DNA from: Ctenosaura bakeri
Lineage: Eukaryota; Chordata; Lepidosauria; Squamata; Iguanidae
Reading direction: 5' to 3'
Length of the DNA: 64,000 nucleotides
NCBI GenBank assembly: GCA_948474755.1
Contig: CAOLHI010000960.1
Coordinates: forward strand, 1 to 64,000
This document shows, in pieces, positions 20,496 to 33,140 of this stretch. A model generated the notes under the pieces. The model was not told the origin of the DNA, ran no database searches, and saw only the letters and a program-made list of their open reading frames with translations. The translations under genes were made by a program, and so were the position numbers. How positions within the stretch are numbered: position 1 is the first letter of the stretch; the number at the start of each line of letters is the position of its first letter.

Positions 20496-20822
20496 TTTAT
20501 AAAGCCTGTTTGTATTAGTGTAAATTCTGGTCTAAGGCTTACAGCGAGAAGGAGAGTCTTTGGAAGAAGAAATCAGGAGCGAGCTGCATTCTAGAGGAAG
20601 GAACGGTATAAAGCTTTTAAATCCTGGCTTTCTTTCTTGGTGACATCTTACTGTATTTGTCTTAGAAATGGCAATAAGGTAAATAATGTATATCTTATAA
20701 TTGGTATGTAACATCTATGCTAGAAATGTTACATTTCAGTTATATGGTATACATTATTTATATTATTGTATATTATATTTATTATATATATTCATTGCAC
20801 ACATTCTTTAAATGTTAGCTAA
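20496..20822. other. Unassigned AT-rich sequence
   Basis: The part at 20740-20800 is a long A/T stretch (tatatttattatatatattc). There is no gene. Confidence 0.4.
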
Positions 20823-20912
20823 GGCCATTTCCGCACTAGCCTGTTATAGCGCGATGATTCCACTTTCAACATCCTTTGGAATCCAGGGGTTTGCAGTTTC
20901 GGGAGGGGCCGG
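20823..20912. mobile_element. Harbinger-type MITE, left half
   Basis: The left arm of the 3718-type element is present from ggccatttccgcactagcct to agtttcgggaggggcc, with TAA before it. The right arm is missing. Confidence 0.8.
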
Positions 20913-22240
20913 CTGGTACCATTACCTCCTTTGATCTTGATCTGGATTCAAGAAGTAAGAAGTCCTCTTGTGATTTTGAAAAAAAAAAAGTGAGTTTTAA
21001 AATGTCAAACAGTATGCAACATACTTTAAAAACTATTCCTGGAATCTTCTAGGAGAGAGAATTTACATTTTTGGGCCTTAGAAAAGGTGGTTGTGGGGTG
21101 TGCAAAAACAGCTGTGGGAGAGGGCTGCTTGCAGCTCCAGGACTGTTACTTGACCAGCCCAGTTTGATGATTTTTGTAGTTGAAAGAATTGTAGCTTCTC
21201 TAAAACATGGAGAAGGAAAATGAAATGCTTGAAGTGTTGGGTCACTCCACAGTCTCATATTCTGTTGTGGGTGGGGAGGCGATTGCAAGATGGATGGGAG
21301 AAGAAATGTGTTTTATACCACAGGCTTGTAGCATTCAGATGGGTTTTTAGTTACTTATGAGAAAGTAAATGGCAACCGTAACTTAAGTAACTACTTTTGA
21401 GTACCTTGAAAGGGTGACTGCAGTTACTTTTCAAACTTAGTTCTCCAAGATCAGGGTCATAGTGTTGGGGGGGGGATGGAGTCATTTTGATGTGAGATAA
21501 GAGATGTTGAAGTGAGTTAAGGGAACATCAGCTAGGCAGGACTGGCTATTTCTCAGTGAAAGTAAATAGTCAAAAATTACCTAATTTCCCATTGGATCAA
21601 GTTATTATTCCCACTTAGCTTCTTTACACTCAGCTCCAGGTGAGACTTCCATGGAGCTCTTAAAGTGTGGAATCTCTCACAGATGTGTGGTTAATCTTCT
21701 TTAAATTTATGTGTGCAACTGATTTGAGCAAAAGCAAGGTTTCCTTGAATATCTTGAGTTAAAATATCTGGATGCGTTCCAAATGTTCTGAGCCCTTCCT
21801 TAAACCAGGAGGGAGTGATAATGAATGACAGCTAATAGAGCTATAAAACTTTGCATTTGCATGAGTAATACAGGGCTAATGTCTGGGCAAAATGAAATTT
21901 GAAATGAAAATATTATTAAAACAAGGCCATTAATGAATTTGGACAAATTACAGAGCAGGTACATTTGGCAGCTGGCTAGAGCAGATAATTCTAAGTGGAA
22001 ATGTTAGCTGAATGGGGAATCAATATAGAACATCCCATAAGAGACTGGAGACATGTTGATATATTCAAAGCTGATCCTACCAGTAAGCAGAATGAGCCAA
22101 CTGAGTCCAGTGAAAGATGCTGGGGCAGGTTAGTGAACAGTGGCAAGGTTTTTCAGGAAAGACCCATGTATATCTTGAGTGTGTCTTGATTTGGAATGAT
22201 GATATAGCACTTCTCCTTCATTGAGGGATGTCATAAAATC
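20913..22240. other. Unassigned intergenic sequence
   Basis: I see no gene or nameable repeat. A run of nine G lies near 21467. The longest frames (79 codons, minus, 21049-21288; 64 codons, plus, 21995-22189) have no motif. Confidence 0.4.
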
Positions 22241-22911
22241 GTAGAATCATAGAGTTGGAAGAGGCCCCAGGGGCCATCCAGTCTAACCCCCTGCCATGCA
22301 GGAACCCTCATCAGAGCACTCCCGACAGATGACCATCCATCCAACCTCCAAAGAAAGAGACTCCACCACACTCCATGGAGGCAGCAGATTCCACTGCTGG
22401 ACAGCTCTGACTGTCAGGAAGTTCTTCCTGAGGTTCAGGTGGAATCTCCTTTCCTGCAGCTTGAATCCATTGCTCCTTGTCCTGGTCTCTGAAGCAGCGG
22501 AAAACAAGCCCACTCCCTCCTCGACATGACATCCCTTCAGATATTTAAACAGGGCTATCATATCCCCTCTTAGTCTTCTCTTCCGCAGACTGAACATACT
22601 CAGCTCCCTAAGCTGTTCCTCATCAGGCTTCATGGCTTCCAGACTCTTCACCATTTTAGTCGCCCTCTTCTGGACATGCTCCAGCTTGTTGATATTCTTC
22701 TTGAACTGAGGTGCCCAGAACTGGGCACAGTATTCCAGATGAGGTCTAACCAATGCAGAATAGAGTGGTACCATCCTCTCCCTCTATCTAGACACCATAC
22801 TCCTATTGATGCAACCAAGAATCGCATTGGCTTTCCTGGCTGCCGCATCACACTGCTGACTCACGTTCAGCTTGTGGTCTACCAAGACTCCTAGAACCCT
22901 TTCAGCCATCC
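22241..22911 (-). mobile_element. CR1 LINE with 163-codon open frame
   Basis: The minus strand encodes [20 protein letters not shown] through [20 protein letters not shown] to SLEV, the ORF2 C-terminus after the RT domain, open from 22774 to 22283. The 3' end is at the left (tagaatcatagagttggaag). Upstream coding sequence reaches to about 22911 with the [16 protein letters not shown] region. Frames of this kind are often misnamed as host genes; here the CR1 end and 3' units settle it. Confidence 0.93.
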
Positions 22912-22954
22912 TTTCCTTTCCTCATCAAAACTGATGAACATTCCAGTGAACATA

Positions 22955-23336
22955 CAGTTGGCCCTCCACATCAGCAGGTTTAACATTCACACATTTGATT
23001 GGATTATCTGCCACTGCCTCCACCACTGCCTTATGCCATTTTTAATAGTGACTTAAAGTCTTTCCTTCTGTTGCAGTCTCTCTGCAAGCTTTGCAAGGCT
23101 GAGAAAGACTGCAAACACAAGGTGTGGTTTGTAAGTACCTATTAAAAATGGCGTAGGGCAGCAATGGAGGCAGCAGCCAGTCCTGCCAGCTGCTGCCACC
23201 TTCTTCTGCCTTGAAAAAGAATCCTGCCACCTCAAAGGCAGAACCGGACAGCTGGCATTTTCTGCACCACAAATTCAAATGCATTCTCTACTGCACATTT
23301 GAATCTGTGTTTTTACATATGGTTTTGGGGGGACTA
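22955..23336. mobile_element. Tc1/mariner-type MITE
   Basis: The element starts cagttggccctccacatcag after TA (22953-22954) and ends ggggggacta before TA (23337-23338). The inner block around tattaaaaatggcgtaggg is shared with 55240-55260, and the ggacta|ta end is shared with the copy at 4709-5146. The right terminus is eroded. Confidence 0.65.
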
Positions 23337-23338
23337 TA

Positions 23339-25005
23339 GATATTCACAGTTTTCCCACTTTTGCAGTTGTCCTGCCTCAGATTCCAACACACACACACAG
23401 AGTTACTTGAGGAACAGCATTTTACTCAAGATCTCAACAGATAAGGGTAGGGATAAGCTAAAGTCTTTGGAAGGAAGGCTTGCTTGGGAGGTTTCATGTA
23501 TAGAAAGGGACATGCAGAAAAGAAGTCCAGTCCAATCCAAGTTCCAAGACACATGAACAGGGATGAATAAGGTTCAGTCCAGTGGGTGTACTTTGGTTTT
23601 GTCTGGAAACCTCAGATTATCAGCTACAGGGAAGTTAAAAAGACAGGCACATAAAATGAAGGAATAGGGCACCCCATTTAGCATATAGCAGTTTGTCTTT
23701 GGTACCAGAACTGAAGCAGAGCAAATAGTCCTTTCACACCAGATTCAGGCCCAGCCAGCCTTCATTCCAGCAGCTTAACTGAGATGGGAAAAAAGGTCAC
23801 TGTGTTGTTTTTGCTAACTAGATCATTTTGAAAATAATCTAGAGGGCCTAAGGTTTGCTAAAAACTACCCAGAGGCCCAGAATTCTATATGTTAGGGATA
23901 TCACCATAATCTGTAAGCCCCTGTCCTTCATTCTGATTCCCTACTGTTAGAAGTTTTGCAGAACTTGGTATATGACTTTTTGCAAGGAAATAGTTACTGT
24001 ACTTATTATTCTGATCACTGAATAGAGTGTTGCTTGTTATTGTTAACTGCAGTTTAGAAAGGTAACTTATCAGCAACTTGCTGTTACTGTCACTATTGTG
24101 CCAATGGAAAATAGAGGAAAGTGCTCTCTGGTTCCTCCAAGTGGTTGATTCAGATATTGCTCTTTAGAAACTGGGAAAAAAAATTCAGAAGACCTTGCAA
24201 AGCAGTCTACCACTGTAGCATGAGGTGGACACCCGTGTGGGCCTTGCTCCTTCCTCTTACCATTGCACAGATGAAGTCAGCACACATGCTCAGTAAGGAG
24301 GAACAGGCAGATAATCTGCTCTCATTTTACTGATAAGTACTGAATTGCAACCTTGGCAATTATAGGAAAAACTCCATCGAGCTCCTTATTTTAAAAGGGG
24401 CTAGTTAGCCAGAGTAACTTGTTAGAAAAGCAAGTTCCTTCCCAGCTCTGAAATGTGCATAGTTATACCAGCGAAGTGCAGTGACTTGGGTTCTGAGCGC
24501 TTAACTCTTGAAAGGAATAAATACTCTGGGAAGTAGTTGTTAGAAATAAAAGAAAGATTTACATTTCATTGTTTCTGGAAAGCTAGTCCTGGATAGAACA
24601 GGAGAAGAAGCCTGACGGATTATAGAAGTCCCAGGAGGAGGCTTCCGTGTGTACTGACATGATAGCAGTCACTATGGAAACCCCATATGTGAATGCTCCT
24701 GTCTAAGATGAAGGACGATGGCAACAGCAGTAACAACAAAATCTTTACAGAAGGAGGAAAGAAATTGACCCCAAGAACAGCAATATCAGTGAGCAGAAGA
24801 AAACATTAAAAAGGAGTCTACTTGTCTATTGCTCTCTACTGGTTTTGGTTACTTGTTATACTCATTCGTGATCAGATTCTTACACTGATAAAGTCTCACT
24901 CCTTTTTATTTTCAGTTAAGATCACGTGCACATACACACAGCAGAAATGGGAACTATTCCCTTATGAAATCATTTTCCAAATGGATGCAGCTCTAAATCT
25001 GCTTT
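23339..25005. other. Unassigned intergenic sequence
   Basis: This is among the longest stretches without a repeat I can name. No open frame exceeds 85 codons, and none shows a domain. It would be the first place to look for a conserved non-coding element by cross-species alignment. Confidence 0.35.
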
Positions 25006-25221
25006 GGTTGTTGTGTGCCGTCATTTTTAACTTAACAATGACCCTAAGGTGAACCTATCATGGAGGTTTTCTTGGCAAGGTTTGTTCGGGTCCAGGGGTT
25101 GCCTTTGCCTTCTTTTGAGGAGGAGAGACTTGCCCAAAGTGACCCAGTGGATTTTCATGGCTGACTCCAGAGTCATAGTTGCATGCTCAGACCACTACAT
25201 CACTCTGGCTCTTTCTGCATT
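25006..25221 (-). mobile_element. tRNA-derived SINE, minus strand
   Basis: The tail ggttgttgtgtgccgtcatt is at the left, the middle block gcctttgccttcttttgagg follows, and the head with ctcagaccactacatcactc is at the right. The copy is diverged in the tail (cataagtc core lost). Confidence 0.75.
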
Positions 25222-25276
25222 ACATCTGGGCATTGCAAGGAATCCTCAAGCTCTGTTACAAGGTTCTGTTACCTCA

Positions 25277-26077
25277 AAAGATCGGAGAACTGGACCAAAG
25301 CTAACAAAATGAATGTCAACAGAGAGAAATGTAAGGTCTTACACTTAGGCAGAAAAAATGGAATGCACAAATATAGGATGGGGGACACGTGGCTGGATAA
25401 CAATACGTGTGAAAGGGATCTAGGAGTCTTAGTTGACCATGAGTTGAACATGAGTCAGCAATGTGATGCCACAGCCAAGAAAGCCAATGCAATTCTTGGT
25501 TGCATCAAGTATGGTGTCTAGATCAAGGGAGGTAATGGTACCACTCTATTCCGTCTTGGTTAGACCTCATCTGGAACACAGTGTCCAGTTCCAGGCATCT
25601 CATTTCAAGAAGGATATCAGCAAGCTGGAGCGTGTCCAGAGGATGGCGACCAAAATGGTGAAGGGTCTGGAAGCCATGAAGTCCTATGAGGAGCGGCTTA
25701 GGGAGCCAGGGATGCTTAGTCTGCAGAAGAGAAGGTTAAGAGGGGACATGATAGCCATGTTTAAATATTTGAACAGATGTCATGTCAAGGAGGGAACAGG
25801 CTTGTTTTCCGCTGCTTCAGAGACTAGGACAAGGAGCAATGCATTTAAATTACAGGAAAAGAGATTCCACTTGAACCTCAGGAAGAACTTCCTCGCAGTC
25901 AGAAGTGTCCAGCAGTGGAACCTGCTGTCTCAGTGGGGTGTAGTGGAGTCTCCTTCTTTGGAGGTTTTTAATCAGAAACTGAGTGGTCATCTGTTGGGAA
26001 TGCTTTGATGTGTGTTCCTGTATGGCAGGGGGTTGGACTGGATGGCCCCTCTGGTCCCTTCCACCTCTGTGATTCTA
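25277..26077 (+). mobile_element. CR1 LINE, long 3' fragment
   Basis: The coding part starts with NKMNVNREKCKVLHLGRKNG and runs through LGVLVDHELNMSQQC in one frame to 25521, where a frameshift moves it to the frame at 25463-26008 (REVMVPLYSVLVRPHLEHSV to VVESPSLEVFNQKL). It ends in gtgattctaagt. One frameshift separates it from an open 240-codon C-terminal region. Confidence 0.93.
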
Positions 26078-26194
26078 AGTGGTGTCCCCTGGGGAACTGA
26101 TGCCCAATACCTTGCCTAGAAATGGAGTATTGGAAATTCGACAATGATTATTTAATGTGGTGGGATTCAAGGGGTGCTTTTTAAATGGCTGTTA

Positions 26195-27088
26195 TGTTAC
26201 CCTGTTTTCTGGAGGTCCCGGGAGGGGCGCCCAAATAACCAAACAACAACAACACAACTTTGGGGAAAATTAGCTGGAGCGCTCACTAAAGCTAGAGAGA
26301 GGCAGGGTAACTTAGCAGGATCTTGCAACCCAGTGTCTATGGGGTCAGGTCAGTCAAGCAGCCAGACGGTTTAAAATAGCAAAAATGATGTTTTATTAAA
26401 TACAGACAAATATTAAAGTCACCACAGTCACACAGCTAACTAAAGGAATCAGAGATTGATTTGAAGTAGGGATTTTCAGAGGGAATTGGGTGATACAACA
26501 CCTGTCTCGTAGTCCTGTAGTTTGAGAGCGATGTTGGGGTGCACGGAAGAAGTTCAGCGCGGTTCGCTGAGGGAAGCTCGCTGAACAAAGCGGCAGCAAG
26601 GTGGTCTGGAATTTGGGAGCGATCCGAGGATGGTCTCAGAATCGGGGTTTTTTATAGGGTGAATTGTGACTGCAGGCCATACCTTACTCGGTGAGAACAA
26701 TGCGATTTAGGAGCGGGACAAAGCTTTGGAAAGGTCAGAGTTTAGCATGATTGGCTTAGCACCGATTTAACAATAGCGTAGCCAGTATGCAAATGCGGAG
26801 TACTTAGTACAGCTTTGTGAGGCTACCTGCTCAGGGCGGGGAGCCTTTGTTAGTATCGCGCCTAAGCAGTGAGGTGTTTGCCGGAGAGATCCCTGAAGTG
26901 ACGAACTGGCTCTGTCCAGCCTGCCTGGGTGGAGAATGGAATGTCCAGCAATTATCGGCCGTGCCTGTTTACATGCTTGTCCGGAGGCCTCGCAAACACG
27001 TGGAGCGGGGTGGCAGAGGAAAGCGGAATGGTTTGATATCAAAGCGATATCAGGTGCTATCTCCGCATAGGCCTGGACCGCAGTAACA
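26195..27088 (-). mobile_element. Solo LTR, TGTTAC family, minus strand
   Basis: The 894-bp LTR starts tgttaccctgttttctggag and ends ccgcagtaaca on the plus strand. The 4-bp duplication gtta flanks it (26191-26194 and 27089-27092). On the minus strand there is a tcaccctataaaaaacccc TATA-like region and aataaaacatca as poly(A) signal followed by a U5-like part with cctgaccccatagacactgg. The same block occurs in the LTRs at 52975-53827 and 59299-60202. Frames inside (for example 26767-27168) are not coding. Confidence 0.88.
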
Positions 27089-27092
27089 GTTA

Positions 27093-28059
27093 TACAAATG
27101 CCTCCTTTGGTTATTTTGGAAATCTGTCTAGTAGAGGCATTAGTCACTTCCCTTGTCCATTCAGCCACTCCCTTTGGCCTTTTTAATAAGCATACATCTG
27201 ATGAGTCCTATCTACATATTCAAGCTGTACAAATTTTAAAATATCCATTATTATTGGGTAAGCAATAAGCAATATTATTGGATAAGCAAGTCAGTATCTA
27301 TAGTGTCCATGTCAGAAGGCATCTAAGTGCCTTTGACTGCAAAATGCTGATCAAATTGTTCACAGGGGGGCTATTGAGTGGTCTGAATTCTCTTTTTGTG
27401 GACCTGGGTGTAATATAGTACTTTTCTATTTGACACAGCTCTGTTGGATGGCTCTTTGCAGATGCAACGATGACAGAAAAGTTGTTGTTGTTGGCCATGG
27501 GATAGGGCCCTAAAATAAGCTCTGGTCTGTGTTTGGTCAGACTTCTTCAGAGTTCTCCATAAACATCACTCTGGTTGTCACCACACTTGTTTCATTGCTG
27601 TCAGCTATCTAGAAAACCGGGGGACCTATTTGACTCTACTCTGTGAGAGGAGGCTCTCAGGAGAGATTGCATCTACCACCCCTGGCCATTTTCCCTTGCC
27701 AAAGATCAAGCAGGACTTCAACAGAAGCATCTGCCAAGGTGACAGAAAAATCCCAGGAGCCACAAGGAAACTATATGGATCCATCAGCCCCCTATGGCAG
27801 ATCTTGGTTGGTCATCCACTTCTACATATGGAATAAGCTGTAAGTCCTGCCAAATAGTGATATGACCATAACAAGAGAACGCTTATATAGAAATTTCTTC
27901 CTCTCCAAGGTCACCATCATCCCATCCAATACAGAAAATGAAGTCCAAAGCATGCCCTGCAGCATAACTGGAGCCAGACCCACAGTTGTTATAACAAGAT
28001 ATGAAGATCTGAGCGATTCCTGGTAGGGCAGCCTTAGCAACAATGGTAGTTTTCCAGCC
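27093..28059. other. Unassigned intergenic sequence
   Basis: No gene can be supported. The part 27640-28059 lies directly before an L2-type 3' end and could be decayed L2 coding sequence, but I recognise no motif in it. Confidence 0.35.
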
Positions 28060-28497
28060 AAGCAGGCTAGGGAGACTCCAAAACTACCTTAACCTCCCTC
28101 AGTACCTTGCAGCTCAGCTTGTATGGTATGTTCCATCCAGGAATTTGAGATCTATAAGCAAAGGATATTGCCTGTTCCACCAATGGTACAGCTCTGTCAA
28201 AGCTGCAAGCATTTCAAAATCTGGCTCTGCATTTGTGGAATGGTCTTTTCGGACTATTGCTGGAGGAGGATCTCACCCATTTTTGTAAATGGTTGAAGAC
28301 CTTCCTCTTTGACTCACCATCTTAAACCACTGAGTTGTGTTTAAGATGCTGACATGGGTAGTGACTGGTAGGGTGTTGGGGATTTCATTCCATGTATTGT
28401 TGCAGTGTTATGTTTTATTGTCTTTGTCTCTGATTGTGTATGTCGATGTTCCGCCCTTTGGTGAAAAGGGCATTATAAATAAACATTATTATTAAGA
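28060..28497 (+). mobile_element. L2-type LINE, 3' end
   Basis: The C-terminal ORF2 pattern (a tggaatggtc word for the WNGL-type segment, then a basic KTFLFD-like segment near 28296-28312) is followed by an untranslated part and the end ccgccctttggtgaaaaggg, then cattataaataaacattatta. This is the usual L2-type end. Frameshifts are present. Confidence 0.65.
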
Positions 28498-28795
28498 GCA
28501 ACTCTCTGAGAATGTTGAAGAGTGGCATGGGTGGTACACCAACAAAATCCCTGGTTTCTCCTGGTCACCCTTCTTTAAATATATGCAATAGCAAATTCTA
28601 TCATTCTGTATTCTGTAGGGTACACAGCACATTCAAAAGTTATTAATATAATCTAGTTTGAATTCAGTTCCATCCTCCTCTTTGGAAACATTTGCTTGCT
28701 TTGATAGTTTAACAAGGCTGAATGTGTTTTTAAAAATGGAGCTCTGCTTGAGCAAAACACTTACATGCTAATAGACAAGTAGTGGTGTGTTGAAT

Positions 28796-28796
<1 letters not shown>
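28498..28796. other. Unassigned intergenic sequence
   Basis: Nothing is recognised between the L2 end and the microsatellite. Confidence 0.4.
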
Positions 28797-28831
<35 letters not shown>

Positions 28832-28862
28832 TTTCTTTCTTTCTTTCCTTCCTTCCTTCTTT
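28797..28862. repeat. (TTTC)n microsatellite
   Basis: A run of tttc units with one ttttc variant ends in ttcc units. It makes a false 60-codon Lys/Glu-rich frame on the minus strand. Confidence 0.97.
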
Positions 28863-29401
28863 TGTTCATTCTTTCATTGGTTGTTTCTATTATGCTGATT
28901 TGAAGGGCAATTTTCTTGTCAACTGTAATTAAACCAGAATACATTACCAAAGGCTATTGTTAGTTGAGCTCTCTAGGAGGCTTGATTCAAGCTGAGTGAC
29001 TGCTTTAACAAAACATTTGACACATTTATGACTCTCGAGGTGATTGTGCCCATCCCGGTGTTTGCACAATAAGCCTGAAGTGGGCAGAATCAGTTCTCTG
29101 TTGTCTTCTGTAAAAGCAAGAGGAAAAGCTTTGTTAAATTCTAATAAATTGTGCAAAGTCTTTGGTCCTATTTAGGAGCTTGTCAACACGGTCAAAGTGA
29201 GTTCCTACCTTGGAAACTCCTTGGTGATCCTCTTTCTGCAGCCATGGTCTTTATTTATCAGTTCTAGTACACAAGGAACACATATTTCATGGTATGAAGG
29301 GCAATGCCTTTGAAATATTGACTGTTGCCTTCCTTGGGCTTAGTAGAGAGTTGAATATAGAGTATGCAGCATGTGCAGGAAGTTCAGAGAACAGACATGT
29401 G
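28863..29401. other. Unassigned intergenic sequence
   Basis: No gene or nameable repeat is seen before the CR1 tail. Confidence 0.4.
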
Positions 29402-29660
29402 ACTAGGACAAGGAGCAATGGATTCAACCTGCAGGAAAGGAGATTCCACTTGAACCTCAGGAAGAACTTCCTGATGGTCAGAGCTGTCCAGCAGTGGAAT
29501 CTGCTGCCTCCATGGAGTGTGGTGGAGTCTCCTTCTTTGGAGGTTTTTAAGCAGAGGCTGGATGGTCATCTGTTGGGAATGCTCTGATGGTGTATTCCTG
29601 CATAGCAGGGGGTTGGACTCGATGGCCCCTGGGGTCTCTTCCAACTCTAGGATTCTATGA
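29402..29660 (+). mobile_element. CR1 LINE, short 3' end
   Basis: The copy starts abruptly at actaggacaaggagcaatgg, keeps [20 protein letters not shown] and VVESPSLEVFKQRLDGHL in frame, and ends gattctatga. The frame runs upstream into unrelated sequence only by chance. Confidence 0.92.
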
Positions 29661-30539
29661 TCATAACAGAAGTGCCTGAGATCACACCCATGTTGCTGAT
29701 CAGAAAAGAGAGATGGAGGAGCCAGCCTCTATAGTTTTAATCTGTCTATGTGAGGATGTGAAACAAGTTTAGAGATGGAATAGAACTTCATTGGATTTGA
29801 AAATTCCAGTGCAAGCAGACTTTTTGCATCTCCTGAGGGTTGTCATAAGAAGACACATACCTTGCTTTGAGGATTTCCATGTTCATGAGATGTATGATAT
29901 GTTTCCAAGAGATGAAGTATGCATGGAAGAATGCATACTTAAAAAAAGGGAAAAAAATAGATGAAAAATGTGGGCAATTGAAAAAAAGAGAGAGAAAAAA
30001 ATTATCTAATTAAATAACGATATGTTTTTCAACTATCTTTTGTGTTAACTTATGTTGTAAAGCCCCCTTGTGTCCCATATTGAGAGAAAGACAGTGTGTG
30101 TGTGTGCATGTGTGTCTGTGTATATTTAGTCTGTTGCTATTATTCCATTTGGCAGGGGGTGCAGCCAATGAGAGTCTGGAAGGTCACTTCCTTTTGAGAA
30201 GGGGGCAATTGTTGCAGGCCTTTAAAAGACCAGTCCCCCCCCCCGGAACTGGGATCCTTGAGGGGCTCAGCATTGGCAGGCGGGTGTTGTTAGTTTTGCC
30301 TCCCTGTGAGAATTTTTCTTCTAAAACAATGAAAACAGAAAATGCGTTGATTTAAAACCATCATCATTGTGGTCGTCATCATCCAGCTGAAGCAGGTAAC
30401 AATCTGATTGTTAACGAAAGCAACAGCAAAATAAGAAACGAAAGTTTACAAAACTAAGTAAATAAAAATAATTGTTATTATTAACTCTTTTACAAGCAAA
30501 ATGTGTACTTTGAAATTCCTTCATGTGTTCAGCATGCAT
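29661..30539. other. Unassigned intergenic sequence
   Basis: A short tgtgtgtgtgtgcatgtgtg patch lies near 30093-30113, and an A-rich patch at 29940-30000. The 95-codon frame at 30068-30355 spans these and has no domain. Confidence 0.4.
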
Positions 30540-30770
30540 TGTTGTTGTCGTGTGCCTTCAAGTTGTTTCTGACTTATGGCCACCCTAAAGCAAACCTATC
30601 ATGCGGTTTCCTTATAGGATTTATTCAGAGGTAGCTTGCCTTTGCCTTCCTCTGAGGCTGAGAGAGTGTGAGTTGCCATCCAGTGGGTTTCCATGGCTAA
30701 GCAGGGATTCAAACCCTGGTCTCCTGGAGTCCAAGTGCAACACTCAAACCACTACAGTGCACTGTCTCTT
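30540..30770 (-). mobile_element. tRNA-derived SINE, minus strand
   Basis: The tail ttgttgttgtcgtgtgcctt and ctgacttatggccaccctaa lie at the left and the head with ggattcaaaccctggtctcc (complement of the B-box region) at the right. This is a nearly complete copy. Confidence 0.85.
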
Positions 30771-31479
30771 ACACTATGAATAGGGTAAGTGGCATGAAGT
30801 CTTTGTGGCTTATGGGAAAACTCAGTTACAATACCTGTCTTAAGAGTTGTGTACCTGTCTGTGCTTGATAATTTACTACACTTCTGGTGGATAATTTCTG
30901 AGGGGGCTCAACTACATATAGGTCTTGATGGTCCAGTTTTGGCTGTTCATTGGGGGGAACTCAACCTAGTCTGAATTGGTGGAGAGGCTTGAATTTTTCC
31001 CCCAGGGTCTTGTTAGCAGGCTGTACACCCCCATGCTTCAATATATTTTAATTGGCATACATCAAAATTGATATAAAATATAAATTATACCCTGCTATGG
31101 CCGTATGGCCCTGCTGGATAAGAGGAAAGCTGACAGAACACATGCATTGTATAATTAGGTCAAAAAACCCCTCCTAGGCATAGCCAGGTCATAGTCAGGA
31201 AAATCACCAGGAGATTCCAAGTGTTAGTGGGCTTCCAGCTAGCCTGGCAACTCATGTACAGAAACAGTTGGTCTGCAAAGCTCCCACAGGTCAGTTGATT
31301 GCCTTATTCCTCTTCCTTCTACCTTCAGATTGCTCCCCCGTTGTCTCGAGTCTGCCAGATAATTACAGAGCTATCAAGACAGCCATTAGCCCTTTGTCAC
31401 CTAATGCTAAGACCATTAGTCTGTCCAGACCCCTTTGTCTGTGTCGCTAGAGAGTCGTTTCTACCCTCCAGGGAGAAAT
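30771..31479. other. Unassigned intergenic sequence
   Basis: No gene is seen. The last third may belong to the U3 part of the following LTR, whose left end I could not place. Confidence 0.35.
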
Positions 31480-31888
31480 AGAATATTTAAACTCCAGATT
31501 GTTGCTATCCAACTCATGGTACATTGGTTACTGAATGTCACTCTGCCACTCTGATTCGTGACTGAGTACCGTCCTTAGACCTGTGTCTAAGCCACATCAC
31601 TGCTTCTTCACTGTTCTTTTGTATTGGTAAATATTGCCCAGTAGGCCCTAAGCCTTGCGATCCAACTTTCCTCCCTTTACCTTCGGTTAGCTTTGTGTGA
31701 GTGCATAACTGTTTGCATCTTGCGTGTGTGATTGTAATTCCTCAATAAGACACATCTTAGCTTGTTTTTGAATCTCTGGCTGGTTCTTCCCTGCACGACT
31801 GCTGGTAAACAAAAGTGGAACATCTGGCTAGGTTACCCCACCTCTTACAGGCCTCCTCTTTAAGCTAATTTCCCCAACCTTTCATGGA
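31480..31888 (+). mobile_element. Partial LTR related to the TGTTAC family
   Basis: The part ttcctcaataagacacatct gives an AATAAG-type signal, followed by gaatctctggctggttcttc, ggttaccccacctcttac and aagctaatttccccaacc, which line up in order with the U5-like part of the LTR at 52975-53827. The ends and target duplication are not recognisable, so it is truncated or strongly diverged. Confidence 0.5.
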
Positions 31889-32626
31889 GGCACTGGCATC
31901 ATGGGTGGATGTTACGTTTTGGGTAGCAGTCTCTGCTTTGGAGTCTTGATTTGTGTGTGTGTGTGGGGGGTCTGGAGGGGTCCATGTGGACCCTGCAGAC
32001 TCAGTTGTCCTATTGTATGTGACTTACTGGCTGCACAGTTCCCATATCTGCTTAAAGAAAATTCTCAGGACTTTAGTGTTGTTAATGAGAACTGAGTGAC
32101 TGCAATATCACCTGTTTTCTGCTTAATCCCATGTCAGGATGATACAGAGGAGAGCTAGGAAAATGTTTTTCAAGAGACATCATCCCTTAAGCCTCAGAGT
32201 TCACACTTCATTTGCTTTTATCCACACAAAGGTGGGGGGGTTTATAGAGGGCTGCTCTGCAGTTCAGGCAGCTTGCCAATATGTGTATTTCAGAGTAATA
32301 AAATGTGTACAAATTAAGGAATCTCATGTGGAAAATTCATTTGGTGGCCTCAAAAGCCAAATGAATGGTAATTACCTTGAACACAATGCAGCAGCAATCA
32401 ACACAAGATTAGATCATGCTTTTAAATGTGTGTCTCGTTTTTAAAAAGCCAGAGAGAGAAAGAATGGCAGAATTATAAAGATGATTATGTGAACAGCCAG
32501 AATTTCTGCGTGAAGAGGTTGTTCAGAAAACTGTGAAAGGTCTCCTCTTTGAGATATATCAGATAGTCGTCAGGAAGAGTAAGACAGGATCTCTAGAATG
32601 GGATGTTTTACACATGGGAACATATA
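31889..32626. other. Unassigned intergenic sequence
   Basis: A 101-codon plus-strand frame at 32139-32444 has no domain and no conserved pattern. I see no gene. Confidence 0.35.
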
Positions 32627-33140
32627 TAGAATCATGGAAGAGACTACGATGGCCGTTGAGTCCAAAACCCTGCCCTGCAGGAACACACACACTCAAAGCA
32701 CCTCCAGCAAATGGCCACCCAGCCTCTGTATAAAAACTTTCAAAGAAGGAGACTCCACCACACTGTGAGGCAGCAGATTCCACTGCTAGACACCTCTGTC
32801 AGGAAGTTCTTCCTGAGCTTTAAGTGGAATCTCTTTTCCTGCAGTTTGAATCCATTGCTCTATAGTGTTCTAGTCTCTAGAACAGCAGAAAGTAGACTTG
32901 CTACATCCTCCATATGACATCCCTTCAAATATTGAAGCATGGCTATTGTGTCCCCTTTTAACTTTCTTTTCATGAGGGTAAACATACCCAGCTTCCTAAG
33001 CAGCTCCTCATAGGGTATGGTTTCCATGTCTTTTACGATTTTGGTTGCCCTCCTCTGGACACGATCCAGTATATCAATATCCTTCTTGAACTGGAGTGCC
33101 CAGAACTGGACACAGTATTCCAGGTGAGATCTAACCAAAA
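32627..33140 (-). mobile_element. CR1 LINE, 3' fragment
   Basis: On the minus strand MVRSHLEYCVQFWALQFKKD starts a 92-codon frame to 32860 and frameshifts follow. The 3' end at 32627 is tagaatcatggaagagacta. The subfamily keeps METIPYEELLRKLGMF, unlike most copies here (MKPYEE), so it is a somewhat different lineage. Confidence 0.9.

Noticed and set aside
26767..27168. A 133-codon minus-strand frame as a viral or host gene
   Set aside because: It spans the boundary of the solo LTR at 27088, so it crosses from repeat into flanking DNA and cannot be an original gene.
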